A stretch of DNA of 14,353 nucleotides from DATHSN01 sp035464115 (GCA_035464115.1 DATHSN010000315.1:1-14353); one strand, 5' to 3'. Positions 1 through 6,832 are shown, numbered from the stretch's first letter. The notes: a model not told the origin generated them from the letters alone. Translations and numbers: made by a program.

Positions 1-11
1 CACTGCTGGCC

Positions 12-398
12 ATGACCCCCCTCACCCGCGCCGCCGGTGGCGCGCTCGTCGTCATCGGCGTCGTGGCGTTCGTCGGCTCCGGCGCCGACAGCGTCACCGC
101 CCTCATCCCCGCTGCCCTCGGGGCCGTGCTGCTCGTGTTGGCCCTCCTCGCCGACCGCCAACCCGCCCGTCACGCCACCTGGGCCCACGCCGCCCTCGGC
201 GTGGCCCTGGTGGGCCTGCTCGGCTCGGCCAGCCGCCTCGGCGACCTCCCCGACCTCGTCGCCGGCAACGACGTCGAGCTCCCGTGGGCCACCGGCGCCA
301 ACGCCGCGGTGACCGTCGTGCTGCTCGCCTACCTCGTCGCCGGGTTCCGCTCGTTCCGGGCGGCGCGGGCCGCGCGCGAGGGCGCGACCGCCCCGTAG
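12..398 (+). CDS. Small four-helix integral membrane protein of unknown function
   Basis: A 128-residue protein dominated by hydrophobic segments. Four likely transmembrane helices lie at about residues 8-23, 28-47, 55-72 and 93-112, followed by a basic Arg-rich tail (FRSFRAARAAR) that should face the cytoplasm. The loop between helices 3 and 4 is acidic (GNDVELP). I recognise no named domain or catalytic motif. The ATG at 12 is the first start visible, but only 11 bases of upstream sequence are present, so a longer start outside the window cannot be excluded. Codon use matches the neighbours. The lipoprotein gene follows 75 bp later on the same strand with its own promoter-like element, so the two need not be co-transcribed. 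It is a real gene with moderate-to-good confidence; its function is unknown. Confidence 0.7.
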   Translation: MTPLTRAAGGALVVIGVVAFVGSGADSVTALIPAALGAVLLVLALLADRQPARHATWAHAALGVALVGLLGSASRLGDLPDLVAGNDVELPWATGANAAVTVVLLAYLVAGFRSFRAARAAREGATAP

Positions 399-459
399 CC
401 TCTCGGGGCCGCCCACCGGACGTTCGTCGACATGGCACTGCCGGCCGCCGGGACCCTGG

Positions 460-465
460 CAGACT
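460..465 (+). promoter_or_regulatory. Candidate -10 element (CAGACT) for the lipoprotein gene
   Basis: CAGACT has the conserved A at position 2 and T at position 6 of the actinobacterial -10. It is preceded by TGG, so it resembles an extended -10, and it ends 8 nt before the GTG at 474. This suggests a leaderless transcript. It is a weak match, supported mainly by the same arrangement at several other genes in the window. Confidence 0.35.
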
Positions 466-473
466 CCGCCAGC

Positions 474-965
474 GTGACGCCACGCCTGCCACGCCTGCTC
501 ACCGTCGTCCTCGCCCTGGTCCTGGTGCTCGCGGCCTGCGGCGATGACCCCGACGACACCGCCGCAGGCGCGGCGACCGACGTCGACCTGTGCCAGGTCC
601 TCGAGACGAGCTCCCGGGGCTTCGCCGCCGCCGCCGACGCCCAGCGGTCGCTCGAGATCTTCGACCCCGAGCTCGCTGCGACGATCGACGCCGATGCCGC
701 CGGCGCCGCCGCCGAGGCCTTCGTCGCGTTGGCCGACGCGGTGCCCGACGAGGTCCGCTCGGCGGCACTCGACCTGCAGATCGTGGCCGAGCTCGCCGTG
801 CGCTCGGCGCAGGCGTACGCCGCCGGCGACCCCGTCCCGGCGCCCGACGACGCCTACCTGGCGGCACGGAACCGCATCTCGACCTCCGAGCCGCCGCACC
901 CGCAGCTCGCGACCCTGGTCGCCGACACCTGCGGGACCTCGCTCCGCGAGCTGCTCGGCCGCTGA
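474..965 (+). CDS. Small secreted lipoprotein, unknown function
   Basis: A 163-residue predicted lipoprotein. Starting at GTG 474, the N-terminus is a textbook type II signal peptide: a short basic n-region with Arg4 and Arg7, a Leu/Val-rich hydrophobic core, and lipobox L-A-A-C with the lipidated Cys at residue 22. An ATG at 432 would add 14 residues ahead of the basic region and looks less natural. The mature part is Ala/Asp/Glu-rich and probably helical. It carries two further cysteines, Cys40 and Cys153, which could form a disulfide outside the membrane. No known domain is recognised. The protein should be anchored on the outer face of the cytoplasmic membrane. The exporter gene follows about 80 bp downstream, but nothing in the sequence shows a functional link. 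Confidence 0.75.
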   Translation: MTPRLPRLLTVVLALVLVLAACGDDPDDTAAGAATDVDLCQVLETSSRGFAAAADAQRSLEIFDPELAATIDADAAGAAAEAFVALADAVPDEVRSAALDLQIVAELAVRSAQAYAAGDPVPAPDDAYLAARNRISTSEPPHPQLATLVADTCGTSLRELLGR

Positions 966-996
966 GTCGTCCCGTCGAGCGGTCTCGGGCCGGGCA

Positions 997-1002
997 TAGG
1001 CT
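997..1002 (+). promoter_or_regulatory. -10 element (TAGGCT) ahead of the leader ORF and ThrE gene
   Basis: TAGGCT fits TANNNT and ends 6 nt before a GTG at 1009. It is the best promoter-like element between the lipoprotein and the exporter, so it probably drives the exporter transcript, which would then begin at or very near GTG 1009. Confidence 0.45.
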
Positions 1003-1008
1003 CGGCCC

Positions 1009-1050
1009 GTGACCGCCGACACCGCCCACACCGTCGACGTCGCGACGTGA
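1009..1050 (+). CDS. Possible 13-residue leader peptide overlapping the exporter start
   Basis: GTG at 1009 opens a 13-codon ORF encoding VTADTAHTVDVAT. Its TGA stop overlaps the GTG start of the exporter in the four bases GTGA (1047-1050). The start lies 6 nt after a TANNNT hexamer, as at the leaderless genes here. The overlap is typical of translational coupling. Such an ORF could provide ribosome loading for a main gene that lacks a good Shine-Dalgarno sequence. The peptide contains several Thr codons (four of 13), which is mildly suggestive beside a Thr/Ser exporter, but they are not consecutive and no attenuator hairpin is evident. It could be chance. Confidence 0.3.
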   Translation: MTADTAHTVDVAT

Positions 1051-2921
1051 GGCGATCCGCGCCGTCGTCCGCTCGTTGCGGGCGCACCACGCGCGGGGGG
1101 CGGGCCTCGGCGGTCGTCGGAGCGATGGTTGCGGGCGCGCTCTCCATCGCCGTCATCGACACCGCGTCCGCGCCAGCTGGCGCCGCCGGGACCGCCACCG
1201 GCACCGAGCAGGCCCAGGAGCCGCCGGACACGACACCGGACACGACACCGGATCCGGCCAGCGAGACCGAGCCGCTGCCCGATGCGCCCCCGACGAGCGA
1301 ACCGCCCACGACCGAGCCCGAACCCGAACCCGAGCCCGAGCCCGAACCCGCCCCCGAGCCCGAGCCCGAACCCACGCCGGAGGTGCCCGAGCCCGACGAC
1401 CCGACCGGCGCCGAGGACGCGCCCGAGGGCACCGACCCGATCCCTGCGCCCTCCGGGACGCCGCCCCAGGTGCGCTCGTCGGAGATCCCGATCGGGTCGG
1501 TGGCGCTCGCCGTGGCCATCCTCGGCGTCGTCGGCCTCACCGGCGCGGTGGCGCTGCGCCGCCGGGGACGCACCGACGAGGTGGCACCCACCGTCGATCA
1601 CGGGATCGCGCCGCCGGCCACGACGCCAGCGGGTGACCACGCCCCGCCCCCGGTCGGGTCCGCGCCGGCCGGGGCAGCGGCGGTCGCCCTCCTGGTCGCG
1701 CTGGGCACGGCGCTGATCGACGCGGGCGACTCGGCCGGCCACGTGGAGGCCACCCTGCACCGGGTCGCGGCGCGCCACGGCGTGTCGGGCCTGGGCGTGA
1801 TCGCGCTTCCCACCGCGCTCATGATCTCGATCCCGGGCGCCGCCGGGCCGGTCACCAAGGTGGTCTCGGCCGGGGCGGCGTCGCTCCGGCTCGACCAGGT
1901 CGACGACGTGCTCCACGTGGCCAGCCGCATCGAGCGCGGTGACTCGTCGTCGATCGCCGCCGACCTCGCCGAGATCCGGGGGGCCCGGGCGTCCGCCCCC
2001 ACCGTCAGCCCGAGCGTGGCCCTCGGCGGCTACGTGCTGGCCACGGCCGGCCTGGCGCTCGTGCTGCGGGCGACGTGGCGCGAGCTGCTGCTCGCCGCCG
2101 CGCTCGGGTTGGTGGTCGGGCTCATCCGCCTCGCCACCGACCGCCTCCCGGCGGCGTACCAGTCGTTCTGGCCGCTCACCGCCGCCACGCTCGTGTCCAC
2201 CGCGGTCTTCGCCACCACCCGGTTGGTCGACGGCCTGATCCCGTTCCCTGCTCTGGTCGCCCCGCTCATCACCTTCCTGCCCGGGGCGCTCCTCACGATC
2301 GCGGTGCTCGAGCTGGCGTCGGGCCAGATCGTGGCCGGGGCGTCGCGTCTGGCGTCGGGCCTGGTCCGGCTCATCCTGCTCGCCATCGGCATGATCGCCG
2401 GCGTCCAGCTCGTGGGCGTCCCGGCCGGCGCGCTGAGCGCCCCCGGGGACGACGTGCTCACCGCGGTCGGGCCCTGGATCGGTGTGGCCCTGTTCGGGGT
2501 CGGGGTGGTGTGGTTCTACGGGGCCCGCCGGTCGGCCACGCCCTGGGTGCTGCTGGTGCTGTACGTGGCCTACGCCGGGCAGGTGATCGGCGGTCTGTTC
2601 TTCGGCAGCGCCCTGTCGGGGTTCTTCGGCGCGCTGGCCATGACCCCGGTGGCGGAGCTGGCCGCCCGTTTCCGGTCCGGGCCGGCGCCGTTGGTGTCGT
2701 TCCTGCCCGGGTTCTGGCTGCTCGTCCCCGGGGCGCTCGGCCTCGAAGGGGTCACGCGCATCCTGGGCGACGACGGCATCACCGGCACCAACGCCCTGAT
2801 CACGACGATGACCTCGATGATCGGGATCTCGCTCGGGATCCTCCTCGGCCTGGCCCTCACCGGCGCGGCGCGGGCGGGGTCGGCCGCCTGGCGGCCGGTG
2901 AGGACACCGTCCCGCCGTTGA
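1047..2921 (+). CDS. ThrE-family threonine/serine exporter with exported Glu/Pro-rich N-terminal extension
   Basis: A 624-residue membrane protein. Residues about 215-460 match the ThrE N-terminal domain: a cytoplasmic segment like ALIDAGDSAGHVEATLHRVA, then hydrophobic helices with conserved loops such as FLPGALLTIAVLELASGQ. Residues about 470-620 match the second ThrE domain, with the FLPGFWLLVPGALGLEG motif. The family exports threonine and serine across the cytoplasmic membrane (known from Corynebacterium ThrE, about 490 residues). This copy is longer. Residues 1-48 resemble a signal peptide or first membrane helix (basic n-region, core at about 21-40, then Ala-Pro-Ala-Gly-Ala). Residues 50-145 are low-complexity Pro/Glu/Thr, including a near-perfect Glu-Pro run at 90-115. 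A further helix at 149-170 ends in RRRGR. Start GTG 1047 overlaps the leader ORF; no clear Shine-Dalgarno sequence is seen. Substrate specificity is inferred from the family. Confidence 0.88.
   Translation: MRRSAPSSARCGRTTRGGRASAVVGAMVAGALSIAVIDTASAPAGAAGTATGTEQAQEPPDTTPDTTPDPASETEPLPDAPPTSEPPTTEPEPEPEPEPEPAPEPEPEPTPEVPEPDDPTGAEDAPEGTDPIPAPSGTPPQVRSSEIPIGSVALAVAILGVVGLTGAVALRRRGRTDEVAPTVDHGIAPPATTPAGDHAPPPVGSAPAGAAAVALLVALGTALIDAGDSAGHVEATLHRVAARHGVSGLGVIALPTALMISIPGAAGPVTKVVSAGAASLRLDQVDDVLHVASRIERGDSSSIAADLAEIRGARASAPTVSPSVALGGYVLATAGLALVLRATWRELLLAAALGLVVGLIRLATDRLPAAYQSFWPLTAATLVSTAVFATTRLVDGLIPFPALVAPLITFLPGALLTIAVLELASGQIVAGASRLASGLVRLILLAIGMIAGVQLVGVPAGALSAPGDDVLTAVGPWIGVALFGVGVVWFYGARRSATPWVLLVLYVAYAGQVIGGLFFGSALSGFFGALAMTPVAELAARFRSGPAPLVSFLPGFWLLVPGALGLEGVTRILGDDGITGTNALITTMTSMIGISLGILLGLALTGAARAGSAAWRPVRTPSRR
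1314..1391 (+). repeat. Glu-Pro codon repeat inside the ThrE-like gene
   Basis: Tandem six-base units GAGCCC/GAACCC, broken by single Ala and Thr substitutions, encode alternating Glu-Pro at residues 90-115 of the exporter. Such a run should form a stiff, extended, acidic linker. As a tandem DNA repeat it may vary in length between strains. Confidence 0.85.
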
Positions 2922-2959
2922 TCGGCAGGCAACGCCGCGCCGCAGCAGGCAGCGACATG

Positions 2960-3034
2960 TGGTGGGCGATGGCGGTTTCGAACCGCCGACCTCTGCCGTG
3001 TGAAGGCAGCGCTCTCCCGCTGAGCTAATCGCCC
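2960..3034 (-). tRNA. tRNA-Val (anticodon CAC), CCA encoded
   Basis: Read on the minus strand, a complete cloverleaf folds. The acceptor stem GGGCGAT pairs with ATCGCCC, followed by discriminator A and an encoded CCA at 2962-2960. The D arm is GCTC/GAGC with an AGCGGGA loop. The anticodon stem CTGCC/GGCAG holds the loop TTCACAC, giving anticodon CAC, which reads the valine codon GUG. The variable loop has 5 nt. The T arm is GGCGG/CCGCC with loop TTCGAAA. The length is 72 nt without CCA. It sits between the 3' end of the ThrE-like gene (opposite strand) and the 3' end of the aldo/keto reductase (same strand). GUG is likely a common valine codon in so GC-rich a genome. Confidence 0.97.
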
Positions 3035-3050
3035 GGGTATCGGACCGCTG

Positions 3051-3056
3051 ATGCTA
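3051..3056 (-). promoter_or_regulatory. -10 element (TAGCAT) for tRNA-Val
   Basis: On the minus strand TAGCAT lies 16 nt before the first base of the tRNA, leaving room for a transcript start with a short 5' leader for RNase P to remove. No clear -35 hexamer is seen. The element sits in the short gap after the aldo/keto reductase stop, so the tRNA probably has its own promoter. Confidence 0.5.
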
Positions 3057-3088
3057 GCGCGCTCGGCACCGGCTCTGGCCAGGCGCGC

Positions 3089-4021
3089 TCAGCCCGCGAG
3101 GGCGGCGATCTCGGCCCGCTGGTCCTCGGTGAGCTCCCAGCCGGCCCCCGCGGCGTTGGCCGTGGCCTGCTCGGGCCGGGTGGCGCCGGCGATGACCGAC
3201 ACGACCACCGGGTTGGCGACGAGCCACGAGATGGCCAGCTCGAGCAGCGACCGGCCGTGGTCGGCGGCGTAGGCCCGGAGGCGCTCCACCGCCTCGAGGC
3301 GGTCTGCGGTGACGAAGGTGTCGCGGCGGTCCTCGGGCATGAGCGACAGGCGGCTGCCGTCGGGGGCGGTGCCGTCGGCACCGACCTTGCCGGTGAGCAG
3401 CCCCGACTCGAGCGGGAAGTACGGGACCAGGCCCATGCCCAACCGGCGACAGGCGTCGATGACGCCCGTCTCGGGCTCACGGTGCAGCACCGAGTAGCGG
3501 TTCTGCACGGTGCGGAACGGCGTGAGCTCGCGCTCCCCCGCGACCGCCGCGGCCTCGTCGAGCAGCCGGGCGTCGAAGTTGGAGCACCCGAGCTCGCGCA
3601 CCTTGCCCTCGACGACCAGCTCGTGGAGCGCGCCGAGGGTCTCGGCGAGGGGGACGTCGGGGTCGGCCTTGTGGAGCTGGTAGTGGTCGATGCGGTCGGT
3701 GCCGAGCCGCCCGAGGCTGTCGTCGACGGCCTGGCGGATCCACTCGGGGCTCCCGCCCGAGTGCTCGCCGCCCGGGCTCCCGGTCATGCCGAACTTGGTG
3801 GCCACCACGACCTGGTCGCGTCGGCCGGCGAGCGCCCGGCCCAGGAACTCCTCGGAGCGGGTGCCGCCGTAGACGTCGGCGGTGTCGAAGTAGGTGACGC
3901 CGGCGTCGATGGCGGCGTCGACGACCCGCTGGGTGGCGGCCTCGTCGATGCGCATGCCGAAGTTGTTGCAGCCGAGGCCGACGACCGACACCTCGAGCTG
4001 TCCGATGCGGCGAGTCTGCAT
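3089..4021 (-). CDS. Aldo/keto reductase
   Basis: A 310-residue NADPH-dependent aldo/keto reductase of the (alpha/beta)8-barrel superfamily, acting in the cytosol on an unknown aldehyde or ketone. The catalytic tetrad is in place: Asp46 and Tyr51 in FDTADVYGG, Lys76 in VVVATKFG and His117 in HYQLHKADP. The C-terminal cofactor-binding part (VVVSVIAGATRPEQATANA) is intact and the length is normal. The first strand TRRIGQLEVSVVGLGCNNFG is typical of the bacterial YajO/Tas-like branch. ATG 4021 is preceded by a strong Shine-Dalgarno (GAGGGGGG, about 5 nt spacing), so unlike many neighbours this gene has a leader. It is 97 bp downstream of the amidase on the same strand, with an inverted repeat and a -10 element between them, so it probably has a separate promoter. 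Confidence 0.93.
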   Translation of the reverse strand: MQTRRIGQLEVSVVGLGCNNFGMRIDEAATQRVVDAAIDAGVTYFDTADVYGGTRSEEFLGRALAGRRDQVVVATKFGMTGSPGGEHSGGSPEWIRQAVDDSLGRLGTDRIDHYQLHKADPDVPLAETLGALHELVVEGKVRELGCSNFDARLLDEAAAVAGERELTPFRTVQNRYSVLHREPETGVIDACRRLGMGLVPYFPLESGLLTGKVGADGTAPDGSRLSLMPEDRRDTFVTADRLEAVERLRAYAADHGRSLLELAISWLVANPVVVSVIAGATRPEQATANAAGAGWELTEDQRAEIAALAG

Positions 4022-4057
4022 GGATCCCCCCTCACAGCGCGGCTGGCCCGCCGGGCG

Positions 4058-4063
4058 ACCCTA
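4058..4063 (-). promoter_or_regulatory. -10 element (TAGGGT) for the aldo/keto reductase
   Basis: On the minus strand TAGGGT, in the context GCGATAGGGT, lies 36 nt before the ATG at 4021. That is far enough for a short leader carrying the GAGGGGGG ribosome-binding site. Confidence 0.45.
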
Positions 4064-4068
4064 TCGCC

Positions 4069-4093
4069 GTCGACCGCCCGCCAGCGGGTCGAC
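4069..4093 (-). promoter_or_regulatory. Inverted repeat GTCGACC-N11-GGTCGAC upstream of the aldo/keto reductase
   Basis: Perfect 7-bp arms (4069-4075 and 4087-4093) are separated by 11 nt. The repeat lies 26 nt beyond the amidase stop and just upstream of the aldo/keto reductase -10, over the expected -35 position. It could be a terminator hairpin for the amidase, although no T-tract follows, or an operator for the reductase. The sequence alone does not decide. Confidence 0.4.
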
Positions 4094-4118
4094 GACCGGC
4101 CGACAGCGATCGGCACCG

Positions 4119-5525
4119 TCAGCCGATGGGGGCCACCCGGTCGATGGCCAGCACGTCCTCGAGCGCGGCCATGGTCCGCAGCACGTCGATGTCGCCGTGC
4201 GGGCGACCGATCGCCTGGATGCCCACCGGGAGGCCCGCCGCGGTGACGCCGGCGCACACGCTCCCGGCCGGGTTGCGGGTGACGTTGATGACCGGCGTGA
4301 ACGACACCCAGGTGAGGACCTCTTCGTGGTCGACGGTGCCCTGGTGGCCGAGCACCGGGGTCTGCCCGGCCACCGTCGGGGTGAGCAGCACGTCGACGCC
4401 GGCGGTGTCGAACGCGGCCAGCAGCCGCAGGTTCAGCAGGTGCACGGCGTCGAGAGCGCGGACGTGGTCGACCGCCGTGAGCCGCTCGGCGTACTCGATC
4501 TGGCCCCGCAGCTCGGGGTCGATGCGCTCCCATGCGGGGGTGCCCTTCAGGTGGCCCTGGGCGGCGCGTCGCGCCGAGGTCCACAGCACGAACCACGCCA
4601 TGACGGGGTCCTCGTCGAACACCGTGGGGACGTCGACCACCTCGACGCCGGCACCCACGAGGGCGTCGACCGCGCCGTCGACCACCCGGCCGATCTCGGG
4701 ATCGACGGTGGCGAAGCCCATGGTGCGCGAATAGCCGACCCGCGTCGGCAACACGTCGCCGTCGAGCGCCGCGGCCCACGACGCCGCCGGCGACGGGAGC
4801 GAGTAGGGGTCGGTGGGCTCGTGGCCGACGCACGCGTCGAGCGCCACCGCCGCGTCGCGGGTGGTGCGGGTCATCGGACCCTTCACGCTCAACACGCCCG
4901 ACCCGGGCGGCTTCGGGCCGCCGAGCGGCACCCGGCCCTGGGAGGTCTTGATCCCCGACAGCCCGCAGAGCGCGGACGGGATCCGGATCGAGCCACCGCC
5001 GTCGGACCCGGTGGCCAGCGGTACGAGGCCGCCGGCGATGGCCGCACCCGACCCACCCGACGAGCCGCCCGGGCTCCGCCGGGTGTCCCACGGGTTGGTG
5101 GTGGCGCCGAACGGGACGTTGTCGGTGACGCCCTTGAACCCGAACTCGGGGGTGTTGGTCTTGCCGACGACGACGCAGCCGGCCGCCTTCAAGCGGGCGA
5201 CCAGCGGCGAGTCGGCGGTGGCGGGGGGATCGGCGGTGTGCAGGTCGGAGCCGTAGGTGGTGACGTAGCCCGCCGCGTCCTCGAGGTCCTTCACACCGAT
5301 CGGGATCCCCGCCAGCGGTCCGACGTCGTCGCCGCGCGCCACCCGCTCGTCGATGGCGCCGGCGGCGTCGAGGGCGGCGTCGGCGTCGACGGCGACGAAC
5401 GCGTTGAGCATCGGGTTGAGCCGGTCGATCTGGGACAGCGCGTGGGTGACGACCTCGCGGGCGGCGAGCTCGCCCGAGCGGACGCGGGCAGCCAGGTCGA
5501 CGACGGAGTCTCGGCGGAAGTCCAT
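4119..5525 (-). CDS. Amidase (amidase signature family)
   Basis: A 468-residue amidase-signature hydrolase that cleaves a carboxamide bond; its substrate is unknown. The Ser-cisSer-Lys triad is visible: Lys79 in GIPIGVKD, Ser155 in SPGGSSGGSGAA, and nucleophile Ser179 in GSDGGGSIRIP, exactly 24 residues after Ser155 as in the family. The length is typical. No signal peptide is seen, so the protein should be cytosolic. It is not accompanied by gatB or gatC genes. The C-terminal half (PTVAGQTPVLGH, NVTRNPAGSVCAG, PVGIQAIGRPHGD) resembles stand-alone amidases and 6-aminohexanoate-cyclic-dimer-hydrolase-like enzymes, so a tRNA amidotransferase A subunit is unlikely. ATG 5525 lies 8 nt after TAGGCT, consistent with a leaderless transcript. 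Confidence 0.93.
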   Translation of the reverse strand: MDFRRDSVVDLAARVRSGELAAREVVTHALSQIDRLNPMLNAFVAVDADAALDAAGAIDERVARGDDVGPLAGIPIGVKDLEDAAGYVTTYGSDLHTADPPATADSPLVARLKAAGCVVVGKTNTPEFGFKGVTDNVPFGATTNPWDTRRSPGGSSGGSGAAIAGGLVPLATGSDGGGSIRIPSALCGLSGIKTSQGRVPLGGPKPPGSGVLSVKGPMTRTTRDAAVALDACVGHEPTDPYSLPSPAASWAAALDGDVLPTRVGYSRTMGFATVDPEIGRVVDGAVDALVGAGVEVVDVPTVFDEDPVMAWFVLWTSARRAAQGHLKGTPAWERIDPELRGQIEYAERLTAVDHVRALDAVHLLNLRLLAAFDTAGVDVLLTPTVAGQTPVLGHQGTVDHEEVLTWVSFTPVINVTRNPAGSVCAGVTAAGLPVGIQAIGRPHGDIDVLRTMAALEDVLAIDRVAPIG

Positions 5526-5533
5526 GGCGGCGG

Positions 5534-5539
5534 AGCCTA
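5534..5539 (-). promoter_or_regulatory. -10 element (TAGGCT) for the amidase, leaderless spacing
   Basis: On the minus strand TAGGCT ends 8 nt before the ATG at 5525. There is no Shine-Dalgarno sequence in the eight bases between (CCGCCGCC). The arrangement predicts transcription starting at or next to the A of the start codon. Confidence 0.5.
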
Positions 5540-5566
5540 CGCAGGCCGTCCGTCCGGCACCGGCGA

Positions 5567-5938
5567 TCAGTAGTGGCGCAGCTCGATCACGTGACCGTCG
5601 GGGTCGCGCACGTAGACGCTGGTGCCGTCGCCCCGGGCCCCGAAGCGGGTGACGGGACCCTCGATGACGTCGAAGCGGCCCGAGGCCACCAGCGCGTCGA
5701 GGTCGACGTCGGGATCGAGCTCGAGGCAGACGTGGTCGACGTTGGTGCCGGTGACCTCCATCTCCTGGAGGTCGAGGATGCAGCCCTCGTCGATCCGCAC
5801 CGACACGAACGGCACCTCACCCCGACGCCACGCGTCGACGCGCACCGCCTCGAGGCCGAGCAGCCCCTCGTAGAAGGCCAGGCTGCGCTCGCCGTCGGCG
5901 ACGCGCAGCACCACGTGGTCGAGTCCCCTGACGCGCAC
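5567..5938 (-). CDS. VOC (glyoxalase/bleomycin-resistance) superfamily protein, single domain
   Basis: A 123-residue VOC-fold protein made of two beta-alpha-beta-beta-beta units. Numbered from GTG 5938, candidate metal ligands are His8 in GLDHVVL, His69 in NVDHVCLEL and Glu119 in DPDGHVIELRH, the usual positions in glyoxalase I and fosfomycin-resistance-type enzymes. The DPDGHVIEL ending is characteristic. Two GTG codons stand in tandem at 5941 and 5938. The second is 6 nt after CAGGGT, matching the leaderless spacing elsewhere, so I prefer it; the first would add one Val. Substrate is unknown. It could be a lactoylglutathione lyase-like, dioxygenase-like or thiol-transferase-like enzyme. It is divergent from the two-domain VOC gene and its 3' end is 28 bp from the amidase promoter region. 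Confidence 0.87.
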   Translation of the reverse strand: MRVRGLDHVVLRVADGERSLAFYEGLLGLEAVRVDAWRRGEVPFVSVRIDEGCILDLQEMEVTGTNVDHVCLELDPDVDLDALVASGRFDVIEGPVTRFGARGDGTSVYVRDPDGHVIELRHY

Positions 5939-5944
5939 CACCCC

Positions 5945-5950
5945 ACCCTG
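5945..5950 (-). promoter_or_regulatory. Candidate -10 element (CAGGGT) for the single-domain VOC gene
   Basis: On the minus strand CAGGGT ends 6 nt before the second of two tandem GTG codons (5938). It is a weak hexamer with C in place of the first T, offered because the spacing matches the other leaderless candidates. Confidence 0.3.
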
Positions 5951-6006
5951 CCACGCCACGCCCCGGTGAGCCCGACCCGGCTTCGACAGCACGCGGGCGC
6001 CGCGGG

Positions 6007-6012
6007 CAGGAT
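6007..6012 (+). promoter_or_regulatory. Candidate -10 element (CAGGAT) for the two-domain VOC gene
   Basis: CAGGAT ends 7 nt before GTG 6020, and no Shine-Dalgarno sequence lies between. It differs from TANNNT only at the first base. With the element at 5945 it makes a compact divergent promoter region about 80 bp long. Confidence 0.35.
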
Positions 6013-6019
6013 CGCCGCC

Positions 6020-6832
6020 GTGATCTCCGACATCGATCTCGACCACGTCGCCGTCGCCGCCGAGCGCCAGGCCGACACGTGGCCCCGCTGGATGCGCGAC
6101 CTCGGCGCCACGTGGGTGGGCGGCGGCGCCACCATCGGCTTCTCGAGCGCCCAGGTGCAGTGGCGCAACGGCATGCGCCTCGAGGTCCTCGAGCCCCACC
6201 TCGTCGACCAGAACGACTTCCTGCGGCGCTTCCTCGACCACACCGGGCCCGGTCCCCACCACCTCACCTTCAAGGTCGCCGACCTGCGCGCCGCGCTCAC
6301 CGAGGTGGAGGCCGGCGGGTACACGCCGGTGAACGTGAGCTTCGCCGACCCGATGTGGATGGAGGCGTTCCTGCACCCCAAGGCCTCCCACGGGGTGGTC
6401 GTGCAGCTCGCTCAGTCGGGCTGGGACCCCGAGGCCGACTGGGACGGGGCCGCCCCGCCGGCCGACCTGCCCGCCTCCCCGCTCCCCCGGCCCGCCGACC
6501 TGCTGCGGGTGGTGCACCTCGTCGCCGACCTCGACGCGGCGCTGGCGCTCTTCACCGGGGTGCTCGCCGGCACCACGGCCGACGAGGGCGACGACGACCT
6601 CGGCCGCTACGTCGAGCTGGCCTGGCCCGGCCCGGGACGGGTGCGCCTGGTCAGCCCCCGGTCCGAGTCGGCGCGGGCGTGGCTCGGGACCCGGCCCGGG
6701 CGCGTCCACCACCTGCGCTTCGCCGTCGACGACCCCGCCGCGGTGCCCGACGCCGTCGCCATCGGCGAGGGCCGGTGGGAGGTGCCACCGGAGCAGAACC
6801 TCGGCACCCGCCTCGTCCTCGAGACCGGCTGA
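6020..6832 (+). CDS. Two-domain VOC superfamily protein
   Basis: A 270-residue protein with two VOC-like halves. The first (about residues 5-135) has His9 in DLDHVAV, His80/His81 in GPHHLTFKV and, where the family normally has a metal-binding Glu, Gln129 in HGVVVQLAQ. The second (about 162-268) repeats the pattern more weakly with His166 in VVHLVADL, His231 in RVHHLRFAV and Glu268 near the C-terminus. An Ala/Pro-rich linker at about 140-160 joins them. The first half resembles methylmalonyl-CoA epimerase/glyoxalase-like VOC proteins, but the Gln substitution argues against assuming that activity. GTG 6020 is chosen because the VOC strand begins five residues later; the frame is open further upstream, but only as antisense to the neighbouring gene. 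Function is unknown beyond the fold. Confidence 0.85.
   Translation: MISDIDLDHVAVAAERQADTWPRWMRDLGATWVGGGATIGFSSAQVQWRNGMRLEVLEPHLVDQNDFLRRFLDHTGPGPHHLTFKVADLRAALTEVEAGGYTPVNVSFADPMWMEAFLHPKASHGVVVQLAQSGWDPEADWDGAAPPADLPASPLPRPADLLRVVHLVADLDAALALFTGVLAGTTADEGDDDLGRYVELAWPGPGRVRLVSPRSESARAWLGTRPGRVHHLRFAVDDPAAVPDAVAIGEGRWEVPPEQNLGTRLVLETG

Noticed and set aside
1009..1130. A frameshift that would join the leader ORF to the exporter or to a third frame reading EAIRAVVRSLRAHH
   Set aside because: Joining them would need two frameshifts, and the exporter frame already has a sensible signal-like N-terminus.
1314..1391. Tandem six-base repeat considered as a CRISPR-like or regulatory repeat
   Set aside because: The units are contiguous, in frame and encode Glu-Pro within the exporter; there are no spacers.
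3257..4246. 329-codon plus-strand open frame opposite the aldo/keto reductase
   Set aside because: It is the antisense of a gene with an intact catalytic tetrad; Gly/Val/Asp-rich composition is the usual mirror of a high-GC gene.
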